A program made the translations under genes and the position numbers. Of a stretch of 64,000 nt of DNA, positions 16,341 to 24,513 are shown in pieces; position 1 is the stretch's first letter, and each line of letters opens with the position of its first letter. Below the pieces are notes generated by a model. The model saw only the letters and a program-made list of their open reading frames with translations, ran no database searches and was not told the origin of the DNA. Source of the DNA: Actinomadura terrae (GTDB lineage Bacteria > Actinomycetota > Actinomycetes > Streptosporangiales > Streptosporangiaceae); the NCBI RefSeq assembly GCF_022751215.1, contig NZ_JAICDG010000005.1, positions 1-64,000 on the forward strand. The letters are read 5' to 3'.

Positions 16341-16922
16341 ATGCGAGAGCCCAACATGAGAAGGCGCGGCGGTCACCGGAACCCCGAGGAGCGCGCGCGC
16401 CGTGGTGATCCGTTCGGCGGCTGGGGCGGCTTCGGCCCGGGCCCCGGCCACCGGGGACGCGGCGGTCGCGGCCGCCGCACCCGGCGCGGCAACGTCCGGG
16501 CGGCACTGCTCGCCCTGCTCGCCGAGCGGGCGATGCACGGCTACGAGATGATCCAGGAGCTCGACAACCGCACCGGCGGGGTCTGGCGTCCGAGCCCCGG
16601 CTCGGTCTACCCGACCCTCCAGATGCTGGAGGACGAGGGCCTGGTCAGCAGCGAGGAGCAGGGCGGCAAGCGGCTGTTCGCGCTCACCGACGCGGGCCGG
16701 GAGGAGGCGTCGGCGCAGACCATCGCCCCATGGGACGAGGTCACCGAGGCCGCGGGCGAGAACGTCATGCGCGGACGCGAGGCCATCGGCCAGCTCCTCG
16801 GCGCCCTCCAGCAGGTCATGTCGGTCGGCAGCGAGGCCCAGAAGGAGCGCGCGCTGGACGTCGTCAACGACGCCCGCCGCCGCCTCTACGGAATCCTCGC
16901 CGACGACCCCGCGGCCGAGTGA
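16341..16922 (+). CDS. PadR family transcriptional regulator
   Basis: A 193-residue regulator. After a basic, Gly/Arg-rich N-terminal tail of ~45 residues comes the PadR winged helix: NVRAALLALLAERAMHGYEMI, then SPGSVYPTLQMLEDEGLVSS and KRLFALTDAGREE. The C-terminal helices (residues ~130-190) match PadR dimerisation helices. Family members repress stress or efflux genes; the target here is unknown and no transporter is adjacent. The ATG at 16341 has AAGGAG seven bases upstream. The Arg-rich tail (GRGGRGRRTRRG) is unusual in length and may add non-specific DNA contacts. Confidence 0.93.
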   Translation: MREPNMRRRGGHRNPEERARRGDPFGGWGGFGPGPGHRGRGGRGRRTRRGNVRAALLALLAERAMHGYEMIQELDNRTGGVWRPSPGSVYPTLQMLEDEGLVSSEEQGGKRLFALTDAGREEASAQTIAPWDEVTEAAGENVMRGREAIGQLLGALQQVMSVGSEAQKERALDVVNDARRRLYGILADDPAAE

Positions 16923-16951
16923 ACCCCGACGCGGCAGGTCCGCACCGCCAT

Positions 16952-16988
16952 GAACCGCCGTGGCCGTCCTGGACGGCCGCGGCGGTTC
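16952..16988 (+). terminator. Terminator after padR-like gene
   Basis: A 17-bp hairpin (GAACCGCCGTGGCCGTC with its complement, one wobble pair) around a 3-nt loop lies 30 bases downstream of the PadR stop and is followed by TGCTTTCT. It separates padR from the convergent otsB. Confidence 0.8.
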
Positions 16989-17043
16989 TGCTTTCTGCAC
17001 GGGACGCGCGGCCGCACGACACCTGCGCGCGGCCGCACGACGC

Positions 17044-17853
17044 CTACGGCAGGGAGTCGAGGAGTTCGACCACGCCGGACGGGCCGTCCACGACGATGTC
17101 GGCGCGTTCGGCGAGCGCGGTGACCTCGGCGGAGCCGCTGCACACCTTCACCCCCGGCACGCCCTCCTCGCGCAGTGCCTCGACGGCGCCGAACCCGGCG
17201 AGGTCGCCGAGGTCGTCGCCCGCGAACAGCACGGCGGACGGGTTCGCGCCGCGCTCCTCGACGAACGACCGGAACGCGATGCCCTTGTCCGTGCCGGGCG
17301 GGCGCAGCTCCAGGACGTAGCGTCCGGGCTCGACGACGAGGCCCGTCCGCTCGGCGAGCGCGCCGAGCAGGCCGCGCAGCCGTTCGAGCGCGACGTCCGG
17401 CTCGGCGCACCGCCGCGTGTGCACGGCGATCGCCTGACCCTTGTCCTCGACGGCGACCTCCGGCGGGGCACCGGCCGCGCTCAGCACGCCGGGCAGCTTC
17501 GCCCGCGCCTCGGCCAGCCCGGGCGGCGGCTCGGGCACGGTCAGCGTGCCCGACTCCCAGCGCTCGCGCCCGTACTGCCCGAGCACGACGAGCCCTTCGA
17601 TGCCCGCGAAGCCGCCGTACTCCACCGCGATCGCGGCGGGCCGTCCGGTGACGATCGCGAGCCCGCCGACGAGCGGGGCGAGGCGGGCCAGCGCCGGGGC
17701 GGCGCCGGGATGCGCGCGGGCCGTGGCCGGATCGGCGACGATCGGCGCCAGCGTGCCGTCGAAGTCGAATCCGAGCACGGCCCGGGCGGGATGGTCACGG
17801 ATCGCGTCGAGGCCGTCGGTTCCGGCGGCCGTTTCAGACTGGGGAGAGTTCAC
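17044..17853 (-). CDS. otsB: Trehalose-6-phosphate phosphatase
   Basis: A 269-residue HAD-superfamily phosphatase that dephosphorylates trehalose-6-phosphate. Motif I is DFDGTLAPIV (nucleophile and acid-base Asp), motif II lies in LAIVTGRP, and motif IV is LFAGDDLGD; the trehalose-phosphatase cap segment VEDKGQAIAVHTRR is present, and the Lys of motif III lies in PPGTDKGIAF. It completes the OtsA/OtsB route with the gene at 10.6 kb. The GTG at 17853 is the only start that excludes Pro/Arg-rich non-coding sequence; no good ribosome binding site is seen. DUF3263 gene is 20 bases upstream. Confidence 0.92.
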   Translation of the reverse strand: MNSPQSETAAGTDGLDAIRDHPARAVLGFDFDGTLAPIVADPATARAHPGAAPALARLAPLVGGLAIVTGRPAAIAVEYGGFAGIEGLVVLGQYGRERWESGTLTVPEPPPGLAEARAKLPGVLSAAGAPPEVAVEDKGQAIAVHTRRCAEPDVALERLRGLLGALAERTGLVVEPGRYVLELRPPGTDKGIAFRSFVEERGANPSAVLFAGDDLGDLAGFGAVEALREEGVPGVKVCSGSAEVTALAERADIVVDGPSGVVELLDSLP

Positions 17854-17873
17854 ACCGACCAGTGTTGGCCATG

Positions 17874-18269
17874 TCAGGGCCGGATGCCGAGGCGGCTCGC
17901 GGCGCGCCGCCGCTGCCGCTGTGTCCGCATCCGGCGCAGGCGCTTGACGAGCATCGGGTCGCACTCCAGCGCCTCGGGCCGGTCGATCAGGATGTTCAGG
18001 AGCTGGTAGTACCGCGTCGCCGACATGTCGAACAGCTCGCGGATGGCCTGCTCCTTGGCTCCGGCGTACTTCCACCACTGCCGCTCGAAGGCGAGGATCT
18101 GGCGGTCGCGCTCGGAGAGGAGACCGGGCGGGAAGGCGACGTCGGCCTCCGGGCCGTCCCCTTCCGGGCCGTCGTCTTCCAGACTGTCGTTCACGGGTTG
18201 CAGGGCTGCGCCATCGTCCATGCTTCCGTCCTGTTGGGGGCCGTCGCCGGGGGCATCCGCCGCGTGCAT
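17874..18269 (-). CDS. DUF3263 family protein
   Basis: A 131-residue protein with an acidic disordered N-terminus (~50 residues) and the conserved C-terminal DUF3263 region: LSERDRQILAFERQWWKYAG, then IRELFDMSATRYYQLLNILID and a basic tail (RLRRMRTQRQRRR). The pattern resembles a helix-turn-helix, so a DNA-binding role is plausible but unproven. The family is restricted to actinobacteria. The ATG at 18269 has AGGGG five bases upstream. The otsB gene follows 20 bases downstream and is probably co-transcribed. Confidence 0.88.
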   Translation of the reverse strand: MHAADAPGDGPQQDGSMDDGAALQPVNDSLEDDGPEGDGPEADVAFPPGLLSERDRQILAFERQWWKYAGAKEQAIRELFDMSATRYYQLLNILIDRPEALECDPMLVKRLRRMRTQRQRRRAASRLGIRP

Positions 18270-18557
18270 GAGGTCCCCTCTGTGGTTACTGATCCCGGGA
18301 CGTCCGGGTTCGGCAGGGTGCCATGCTAGCCGTCCGCGCCGACAAGTTCCGGCGGTTCGCGCGGAAGAACGGGAGCCCCGTTCAGTGCATCACATCCCCC
18401 TTCACCTGCGGCTCTCTCACGCGCTCGTGTCCCATCACGAACGCGCGTCACAGCAGCCGCCAGGGCCCCGGATAAGGTCAGCGTAAAGAAAGCATGCACA
18501 CTACATGCGTTATGGTGGGGGGCCAGCGATCACCGGCCCCGAACGGGAGACCAAGGC

Positions 18558-19172
18558 ATGGCGACGGAGACCTCCGCCACCGAGCGGCCCCCCGAACACC
18601 TCCCCCCCGACACCGACCCCGTCCTCGCGGAGATCGGGGTCGCGCTGTTCCACCTCCGCCGCGTCTGGGCCAAGCCCGACCTCATGAAGCGCATCCGCGC
18701 CCAGACGTCCGGCGGGCCGGGCGGCCGCCCGCTCCAGATCTCCAACCTCATGGTCGTCAACGCCATCGCGGCGCTGACCGCCGAGGCGGACGAGCGGGAG
18801 CAGCCGGACGACGCGGAGGACCGCGCCTCCGAGGTGACCGTCGGCGCGGTCGCCGAACGGCTGGAGGTCGACCCGTCGACCGCGAGCCGCCTGGTGGGCC
18901 ACGCGATCGACGCGGGCCTCGTCTCGCGGCGCCCCTCGCCCGTGGACGCGCGCCGCGCCAACCTCGGCCTCACCCCGGCCGGACGGCGCGTCAAGCAGGT
19001 CTCCGAGCGGTTCCGCCGCGCCTACCTCGACGAGCTGATGACCGGCTGGTCGGCGGGCGAGCGCGCCGAGTTCGCGCGGCTGCTCACCCGGTTCGCCGAC
19101 GCGGCCGCCGTCCGGGCACCGATGTACCCGGACGGCGTCGACCGGATCTTCGAGGAGGCCGGGGCCGAGTAG
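18558..19172 (+). CDS. MarR-like winged-helix transcriptional regulator
   Basis: A 204-residue regulator with MarR organisation: N-terminal dimerisation helices (EIGVALFHLRRVWAKPDLM), recognition helix in VTVGAVAERLEVDPSTASRLVGHAIDAG, and wing SRRPSPVDARRANLGLTPAG with the conserved D-x-R. An acidic insert (DEREQPDDAEDRASE, residues ~75-89) is unusual. Upstream, GCATG-N7-CATGC at 18492-18508 is a candidate operator overlapping the promoter. It is convergent with the SHOCT gene. Regulated genes unknown. Confidence 0.85.
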   Translation: MATETSATERPPEHLPPDTDPVLAEIGVALFHLRRVWAKPDLMKRIRAQTSGGPGGRPLQISNLMVVNAIAALTAEADEREQPDDAEDRASEVTVGAVAERLEVDPSTASRLVGHAIDAGLVSRRPSPVDARRANLGLTPAGRRVKQVSERFRRAYLDELMTGWSAGERAEFARLLTRFADAAAVRAPMYPDGVDRIFEEAGAE

Positions 19173-19193
19173 CCGTCGCACGGCCCGGCCCGC

Positions 19194-19538
19194 TCAGCCG
19201 CCGTTGCGCAGCGCGGACATGCGCATCAGGAACTCGTCCTCGTCGACCTCCCCGCGCGCGAAACGCTCGGCGAGGATCAACTGCGCGTTGCGCATCGGGT
19301 CGGCCTCGTGCGCCGCGTCCGGCGGCCCGAACGGGCCGCGCCATCCGCCCGGCCCCGTCCCAGGCCGCCCACCGCCCGCCGCGATCCGGCGGCGGATCAG
19401 GTAGAACGCCGTGCCCAGCACGGCCAGCCAGAACAGCCCGAACGTGATGGGGAAGATCGGCCAGAACGCGGGCGGGTCGCCGCCGTCGTGCCATTCGGGC
19501 GGGCTCGCCACGACCTGTGCCGCCAGTGTCGTCATCAT
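19194..19538 (-). CDS. SHOCT domain membrane protein
   Basis: A 114-residue protein with one membrane helix (WPIFPITFGLFWLAVLGTAFYL, residues ~26-47), a Gly/Pro-rich linker and a C-terminal SHOCT motif (AQLILAERFARGEVDEDEFLMRM). SHOCT is a short helical pair found at ends of many membrane proteins, probably for oligomerisation. Start is ATG at 19538 or the next codon, with GAGGA upstream. It neighbours the convergent MarR gene; no operon partner downstream (19.66 kb gene has its own leader). Confidence 0.85.
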   Translation of the reverse strand: MMTTLAAQVVASPPEWHDGGDPPAFWPIFPITFGLFWLAVLGTAFYLIRRRIAAGGGRPGTGPGGWRGPFGPPDAAHEADPMRNAQLILAERFARGEVDEDEFLMRMSALRNGG

Positions 19539-19659
19539 GGTTCCTCGACCCTTCCTGTGTGCGGATGAGTCGATGCTCGGCGACGGGTTCGGGGGCCGTC
19601 ATCGTCCAGCCGGAGACTCCCGCGCTACGCCCACCGGAGTAGCGGAACGCCCACCGGGA

Positions 19660-22173
19660 TCACCACCAGGGCGGCCGGTAGTCCTCGTCATCGGCCGGAG
19701 GCGCCGCAGGCGGAAACGAGTCCCGCGGCCCTAGCGTCTCCCGCGAGTCACGCGCCCCACCGTCCCGAGGACCACGCGGATCACGAGGCCCCCGCGCCTC
19801 CTGCGCCTCACGTGACTCCCACGAACCGAGATCGCCCGGGCCACCGAGATCGCGCGGGCCCTCAACGTCGCGGGGGCCACCGAGATCGCGCGGGGTGCCA
19901 GGGTCTCGGGGAGTGCCGAGGTCACGCGGGGCGCCAAGCTCACCGGGGCTACCGAACTCGCCCGAGCCACCAACCTCACGCGGGGTGCCCGGATCGCGCG
20001 GGGTGCCAAGGTCGCGCGGGGTGCCAACCTCACGCGGGGTGCCCGGATCGCGCGGGGTGCCAAGGTCACGCGGGGCGCCAAGGCCACCGAGGTCACCGAA
20101 CTCGCCCGAGCCACCGGGGGCCTGCGGGGCGCCGAGATCATGCGGGCCGCCGACGTCGCGCGGGGTGCCGAAATCGCGGGGGGTGCCGCGGTCTCGGGGG
20201 GTGCCCAGGTCGCCCAGGTCGCGGGGTTCCAGTAGGTCGCGGGGGTCGAGGGGGTTGCGCGGATCGAGGGGGTCGTGCGGGTCGTGAGGGGGTTCCTCCG
20301 GTGCCGCCGCCGGAGGCGGTGTCGCGGGGGGTGGAACCATGGGCGGCGGGCCGCTGAAATCCGGGCGGCCGGGGTCGTCCAGGGCGCCGCGACGGAACCG
20401 CTCCCAGTCGTCGTCGTTCAGCGGGTCGGTGTCGTTGAGGTCCTGCGCGTCCGATGGGGGGCCGTGGTGCCTGCCGTTCGGCGGTACCCCGTGCCCGTTG
20501 AGACCGTGGCCGTTCAATCCGTGACCGTTGAGGCCGTGTCCGTTGACGCCGTTGGCGCCGTTGAGGCCGCGTTGACCGGCGCGTCCGCTCCCGGGGTACT
20601 CCTCCGGGACGAACGGGTGCAGTTCCGACGCCGGTGCCGGTGGGTCGAGAGGTATGTGGTCCGCCTCGTCCGGCATGGGCGGCATGGGCGGATAGGACGG
20701 CGCGGAGTACGGTTCGTCGCCGCCCCACGGCGGCACGTCCACCGGTGCGCTCAACGGTTGCCCGACCGGTTCGCCCAGGTCGGCCGGGGCGGCCGTCCAC
20801 TCCATCCCGATCGGGGCGTACGGGGTGGGCGACGGCAACCCGTACTCGGGGACGACGTCGAGCGGCTCACCCTCATCGGCACGGCGCCGACGCCGGCGCA
20901 GCCGCCAGGCGATCAGGAGCGCGAGCACGAGCAGCAGGCCGCCCCCGCCGAGGGCGCCCGGAACCAGCAGGTCGTTGGTGTCGTCATCGGACGCGGCGGC
21001 CGGTCCCGCCGCCGGGGCGGACGGCTTCGCCGACGCGACCGGACTCCGCACGCCCTTGTTGAGCCGGGACGCGGCGAGCAGCGTCCGGACGGCGTCGACC
21101 GGTCCCGCGCACGTCGCCGAGCCGGTCGGGTGGCCTCGGCGCGGCGGGGAGCCCTGGACGAGCGCCTGGCGCACCTGGTCGGGGGTCAGCCTCGGGTACC
21201 GGGCGCGCACCAGCGCGGCGACGCCCGCGACCATCGCCGAGGACGCGCTGGTGCCCGTCCCGACGACGTAGCCGCCGCTGGAGTCGGCGCTGACGATGTC
21301 GACGCCGGGCGCGCAGACGGAGGCGTGCGAGCGGCGGTTGCTGTCCTTCCACAGGCGCAGCCGCCGGTCGAGCGCGCCGACCGCGATCACGCCCGGGTAG
21401 GCGGCGGGGAAGTTCTTGCTGTTGGCGCCCGAGCCGTCGTTCCCGGCCGAGGCGATCAGTACGACGCCCTTGCCGAGCGCGTACTCGATCGCGGCCTCCT
21501 GCGACGGCGTGCCGTTGTAGTTCAGGTGGCCGCCGCCGAGCGACATGTTGATGATGTCGGCGCCGTGGTCGACGGCGTACCGGATGCCCTGCGCGATCGC
21601 GTTGGGGTCGCCGACGGTCTGCCCGCCGCGGCGCAGCGGGTCGTCGTTCTCCAGCGTGACGCGCACCGACAGCACGCGGCTCTGCGGAGCGATGCCGAGC
21701 ACGCCCTCCGACAGCCCGGACCCGTGGCCGTGGCCGGCGATGATGCTGGCCATCGACGTCCCGTGCACGCCCCAGTAGCTGCCGCCGGGCTTGCGCGCGC
21801 CGCCGGTGAGGTCGGGGCCGTCCAGGACGCGTCCGGTGAGGTCGGGGTGGCGGCGGTCGACCCCGGTGTCCAGGACCGCGACGGTGACGCCGGAGCCGCG
21901 CGTCCACTTCCAAGCTCGCGCGGCGCGCATGACGCCGAGGTGCCATTCGCGGGCGCGGATCTGGTCGGTCCGCGCCGCGTACTGGACGCCGGACGCCGCG
22001 CCACGAACAGGCCGTTCGCGGTTCCCGCCGGTGAGCGCCGCCGGTACCGCGACGGCGGCGGTGAGGGTCAGTGCGGTGAGGGCGGCGGTCGTCCGCGCGC
22101 CGAGCGACGGAGCGATCCACACCCTGGGTACCGGACGAGCACGCCGGACACGGCGTCGACCGGCATGGGACAC
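19660..22173 (-). CDS. Mycosin-like S8 (subtilisin) serine protease with repeat-rich tail
   Basis: An 837-residue secreted, membrane-anchored subtilase. A signal peptide (Arg-rich, then TTAALTALTLTAAVAVPAAL) precedes the catalytic domain (~residues 60-350) with Asp in VAVLDTGVD, His in GVHGTSMASIIAGHG and Ser in GTSASSAMVAG. A Cys-containing end (HASVCAPG...ATCAGPV) and one transmembrane helix (GGGGLLLVLALLIAWRLRRRRR, ~390-415) match mycosins of type VII secretion, though no ESX genes are in the window. The ~420-residue cytoplasmic tail is disordered, with GLNGH repeats and then ~25 hexapeptides of type GTPRDL. GTG at 22173 follows GAGGAGG. Confidence 0.88.
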   Translation of the reverse strand: MSHAGRRRVRRARPVPRVWIAPSLGARTTAALTALTLTAAVAVPAALTGGNRERPVRGAASGVQYAARTDQIRAREWHLGVMRAARAWKWTRGSGVTVAVLDTGVDRRHPDLTGRVLDGPDLTGGARKPGGSYWGVHGTSMASIIAGHGHGSGLSEGVLGIAPQSRVLSVRVTLENDDPLRRGGQTVGDPNAIAQGIRYAVDHGADIINMSLGGGHLNYNGTPSQEAAIEYALGKGVVLIASAGNDGSGANSKNFPAAYPGVIAVGALDRRLRLWKDSNRRSHASVCAPGVDIVSADSSGGYVVGTGTSASSAMVAGVAALVRARYPRLTPDQVRQALVQGSPPRRGHPTGSATCAGPVDAVRTLLAASRLNKGVRSPVASAKPSAPAAGPAAASDDDTNDLLVPGALGGGGLLLVLALLIAWRLRRRRRRADEGEPLDVVPEYGLPSPTPYAPIGMEWTAAPADLGEPVGQPLSAPVDVPPWGGDEPYSAPSYPPMPPMPDEADHIPLDPPAPASELHPFVPEEYPGSGRAGQRGLNGANGVNGHGLNGHGLNGHGLNGHGVPPNGRHHGPPSDAQDLNDTDPLNDDDWERFRRGALDDPGRPDFSGPPPMVPPPATPPPAAAPEEPPHDPHDPLDPRNPLDPRDLLEPRDLGDLGTPRDRGTPRDFGTPRDVGGPHDLGAPQAPGGSGEFGDLGGLGAPRDLGTPRDPGTPREVGTPRDLGTPRDPGTPREVGGSGEFGSPGELGAPRDLGTPRDPGTPRDLGGPRDVEGPRDLGGPGDLGSWESREAQEARGPRDPRGPRDGGARDSRETLGPRDSFPPAAPPADDEDYRPPWW
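19822..20262 (-). repeat. Tandem 18-nt repeats coding for (G-T/A-P-R-D-x) hexapeptides
   Basis: Within the protease gene an 18-nt unit is repeated imperfectly about two dozen times, giving GTPRDL, GTPRDP, GTPREV and related hexapeptides. A higher-order block (GAPRDLGTPRDPGTPR) occurs at least twice, interrupted by GGSGEFG segments. Boundaries are approximate. Confidence 0.85.
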
Positions 22174-22382
22174 TCCGCGCACCTCCTCCCCGGCAGTCGG
22201 CCGTGGGTACGCCCGCGGGCCGCGAGGCAACATTCTGCCACGCGAATCCGCTGGGCCCAGGGCACTCGTCGCATTGGGGACGGTCCGGGCCAGCGCGGAC
22301 CTTACTCCCCGTCAACATCTTTATCACCCGTCCGTGCATGTCCATCTGGCGACCTCCCCGGCAGTGCGGGCTCAGTACGGGC

Positions 22383-24053
22383 TCAGTGCGAGCCCACGCC
22401 GGTCAGAGCGCGCACGGCGAGGTCGTCATAGCGTGCGGGGTCGGCCTTGCCGCGTGTGACGAACGTCCCTACGACCGCGCACAGAAAGCCGATGGGAATC
22501 GATACGAGACCGGGATTCTCCAAGGGAAAAAGATGGAAGTCGATCCCTGCGGGAAACAGCGACTGGCTCTCCCCCGTCACCGGATCGACCTTGCCGGAGA
22601 CCACCGGCGACAGCACGACGAGCACCAGCGACGCGACGAGCCCGCCGTAGATTCCCGCCACGGCCCCGCCCGGGGTGAACCGGCGCCAGAACAGCGACAG
22701 CACGATCGCCGGGAGGTTCGCGGCCGCCGCCATCGCGAACGCCAGCGCCACCAGGAACGCGACGTTCAGGTTCCGCGCGACGACGGCGAGGACGACCGCG
22801 AGCGACCCGACCAGGAACGCGGCGAACCGGGCCACCGCCACCTCCTGCGACTCGCGCGGGCGGCCGAGCATCAGCACCTGCCCGAAGTAGTCGTGCGCGA
22901 GCGAGGTCGCGGACGCCAGCACGAGCCCCGACACGACGGCGAGGATCGTCGCGAACGCCACCGCGCCGATGAACGCGAGCAGGACGTCGCCGCCGACCCG
23001 TCCGGCGGCGTGCTCCCCGAGCGCCCGCGCCAGCTGCGGCGCGGCGGTGTTGCCCGACGGGTCCTGCGCGAGGATCGCGCGCCGCCCGACCAGGGCCGCC
23101 GCGCCGAACCCGAGCGCGAGCGTCATCAGGTAGAAGACGCCGACGAGCCCGATCGCCCACGACACCGACGTCCGCGCGGCGCGCGCGTCCGGCACCGCGA
23201 AGAACCGGTTGACGATGTGCGGGAGCCCGGCGGTGCCGAGGACGAGCGCCAGCGCGAGGCTGACGAAGTCGAGCTTGCTGACGACGGTCCGGTAGGTGTC
23301 GCCGGGGACGTCCTGCCCGTACCGCTGGCCCGGCTGGAGGAACCCGGCGCCCTGGCCGCTGGCGTCCGCCGCCGATCCGAGCATCGCACTGACGTCGAAG
23401 CCGAAGCGGCCGAGCACCAGCCCGGTCAGCGCCGCCGCGCCCGCCGTCAGCAGCACGGCCTTGATGATCTGCACCCAGGTCGTCGCCTTCATCCCGCCGA
23501 ACATCACGTAGCAGATCATCAGCACGCCCACCGCGACGATCGTGCTCGTCCGCGCGGCGGCCGCGGACATGCCGAGGAACCGGTGCCCGGTCCGGATGCC
23601 GAGCAGCAGCGACACGAGCGCGCCCGCCCCGACCATCTGCGCGAGCAGGTAGAACACCGACACTGTCACGGTGGAGACGGCCGCCGCCGTCCGCACCGGC
23701 GCCTGGTCGGACGCGCGCCGCGCGAGGACGTCCCCCATCGTGAACCGGCCCGCGTTGCGGATCGGCTCGACGAGCAGCAGCGTGAGCACCCACGCGACCA
23801 GGAACCCGACCGAGTACAGGAACCCGTCGTAGCCCGACAACGCGATGATCCCGGCGATGCCGAGGAACGACGCGGCGGACATGTAGTCCCCCGCCAGCGC
23901 GACGCCGTTGCGCGCCCCGGAGAACATGCGCCCGCCCGCGTAGAAGTCGTCGGTGCCCTTGGTCGTGGCCCGCGCCCAGACGGTGATCGCGAGCGTGACC
24001 ACGACGAACCCGAGGAAGATCCCGAACGTGAGCGGCCCGGGCCCGTCCGTCAC
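22383..24053 (-). CDS. Solute:sodium symporter (ActP/acetate-type)
   Basis: A 556-residue SSS-family transporter with about 13 membrane helices. Family marks: TLAITVWARATTKGTDDFYAGGR at the N-terminus, ALAGDYMSAASFLGIAGI, GTAGLPHIVNRFFAVPDARAARTSV, and the long TM region AVAFATILAVVSGLVLASATSLAHDYF. These fit cation/acetate or related monocarboxylate symporters. The start GTG at 24053 overlaps the stop of the upstream DUF485 gene (GTGA), the usual DUF485-actP pairing, so they are translationally coupled. The exact substrate is inferred only from that pairing. Confidence 0.92.
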   Translation of the reverse strand: MTDGPGPLTFGIFLGFVVVTLAITVWARATTKGTDDFYAGGRMFSGARNGVALAGDYMSAASFLGIAGIIALSGYDGFLYSVGFLVAWVLTLLLVEPIRNAGRFTMGDVLARRASDQAPVRTAAAVSTVTVSVFYLLAQMVGAGALVSLLLGIRTGHRFLGMSAAAARTSTIVAVGVLMICYVMFGGMKATTWVQIIKAVLLTAGAAALTGLVLGRFGFDVSAMLGSAADASGQGAGFLQPGQRYGQDVPGDTYRTVVSKLDFVSLALALVLGTAGLPHIVNRFFAVPDARAARTSVSWAIGLVGVFYLMTLALGFGAAALVGRRAILAQDPSGNTAAPQLARALGEHAAGRVGGDVLLAFIGAVAFATILAVVSGLVLASATSLAHDYFGQVLMLGRPRESQEVAVARFAAFLVGSLAVVLAVVARNLNVAFLVALAFAMAAAANLPAIVLSLFWRRFTPGGAVAGIYGGLVASLVLVVLSPVVSGKVDPVTGESQSLFPAGIDFHLFPLENPGLVSIPIGFLCAVVGTFVTRGKADPARYDDLAVRALTGVGSH

Positions 24054-24412
24054 CGCGGCTCTTTCGCCTGGGCATCGGCGCGCAGCCGTGCGGCCAGCGG
24101 GTCGATGCGGCACCGCGCGTAGCCGACGTAGACCGCCGCCAGCACGAACGTCGAGACGAACTGGAGCAGCCCGAGCAGCAGCGCGACGTTGACGTTCCCG
24201 ACGACCTTCCGCGCCATGAGCCCCCGCGCGAACCCCGACAGCGCCACATAGCCGAAATACCACCCGAGGAACCCGACCGCGACACCCGTCGTCAGCCGCG
24301 CGTACCTCCTCCTGAGCAGCAGGAACCGCGCGTCGTGCGCGTAGTGCCCGGGACCGGCCGTGCCGCCCCGTCCGGGCCCCCGCCGCCGCACCGGTCGCGC
24401 CCCCCAGACCAT
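24050..24412 (-). CDS. DUF485 family membrane protein
   Basis: A 120-residue protein with two membrane helices (residues ~44-66 and ~77-98) separated by a basic loop, the YjcH/DUF485 layout: LRRRYARLTTGVAVGFLGWYFGYVALSGFARGLM by position 33-66, then NVALLLGLLQFVSTFVLAAVY. DUF485 proteins are encoded with acetate-type symporters and may help assembly or activity. The basic N-terminal ~25 residues are a local extension. GGAGGG precedes the ATG at 24412. Confidence 0.88.
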   Translation of the reverse strand: MVWGARPVRRRGPGRGGTAGPGHYAHDARFLLLRRRYARLTTGVAVGFLGWYFGYVALSGFARGLMARKVVGNVNVALLLGLLQFVSTFVLAAVYVGYARCRIDPLAARLRADAQAKEPR

Positions 24413-24513
24413 ACGGCCCTCCCCCTGACCCGATCATGACCCTGTGTGGCCGTTGCGATCCCCCATGAGATCAGGGCCCGGGAGGGCCGATGGCCCACTT
24501 GGCGAGAAGCAGA

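Noticed and set aside
13968..17000. 1010-codon minus-strand frame
   Set aside because: Antisense to the kinase and PadR genes, Arg/Ala/Gly-rich, no domain, no ribosome binding site.
19822..20262. Possible CRISPR-like array
   Set aside because: The 18-nt repeats are contiguous, imperfect and in frame within the protease gene, without unique spacers.
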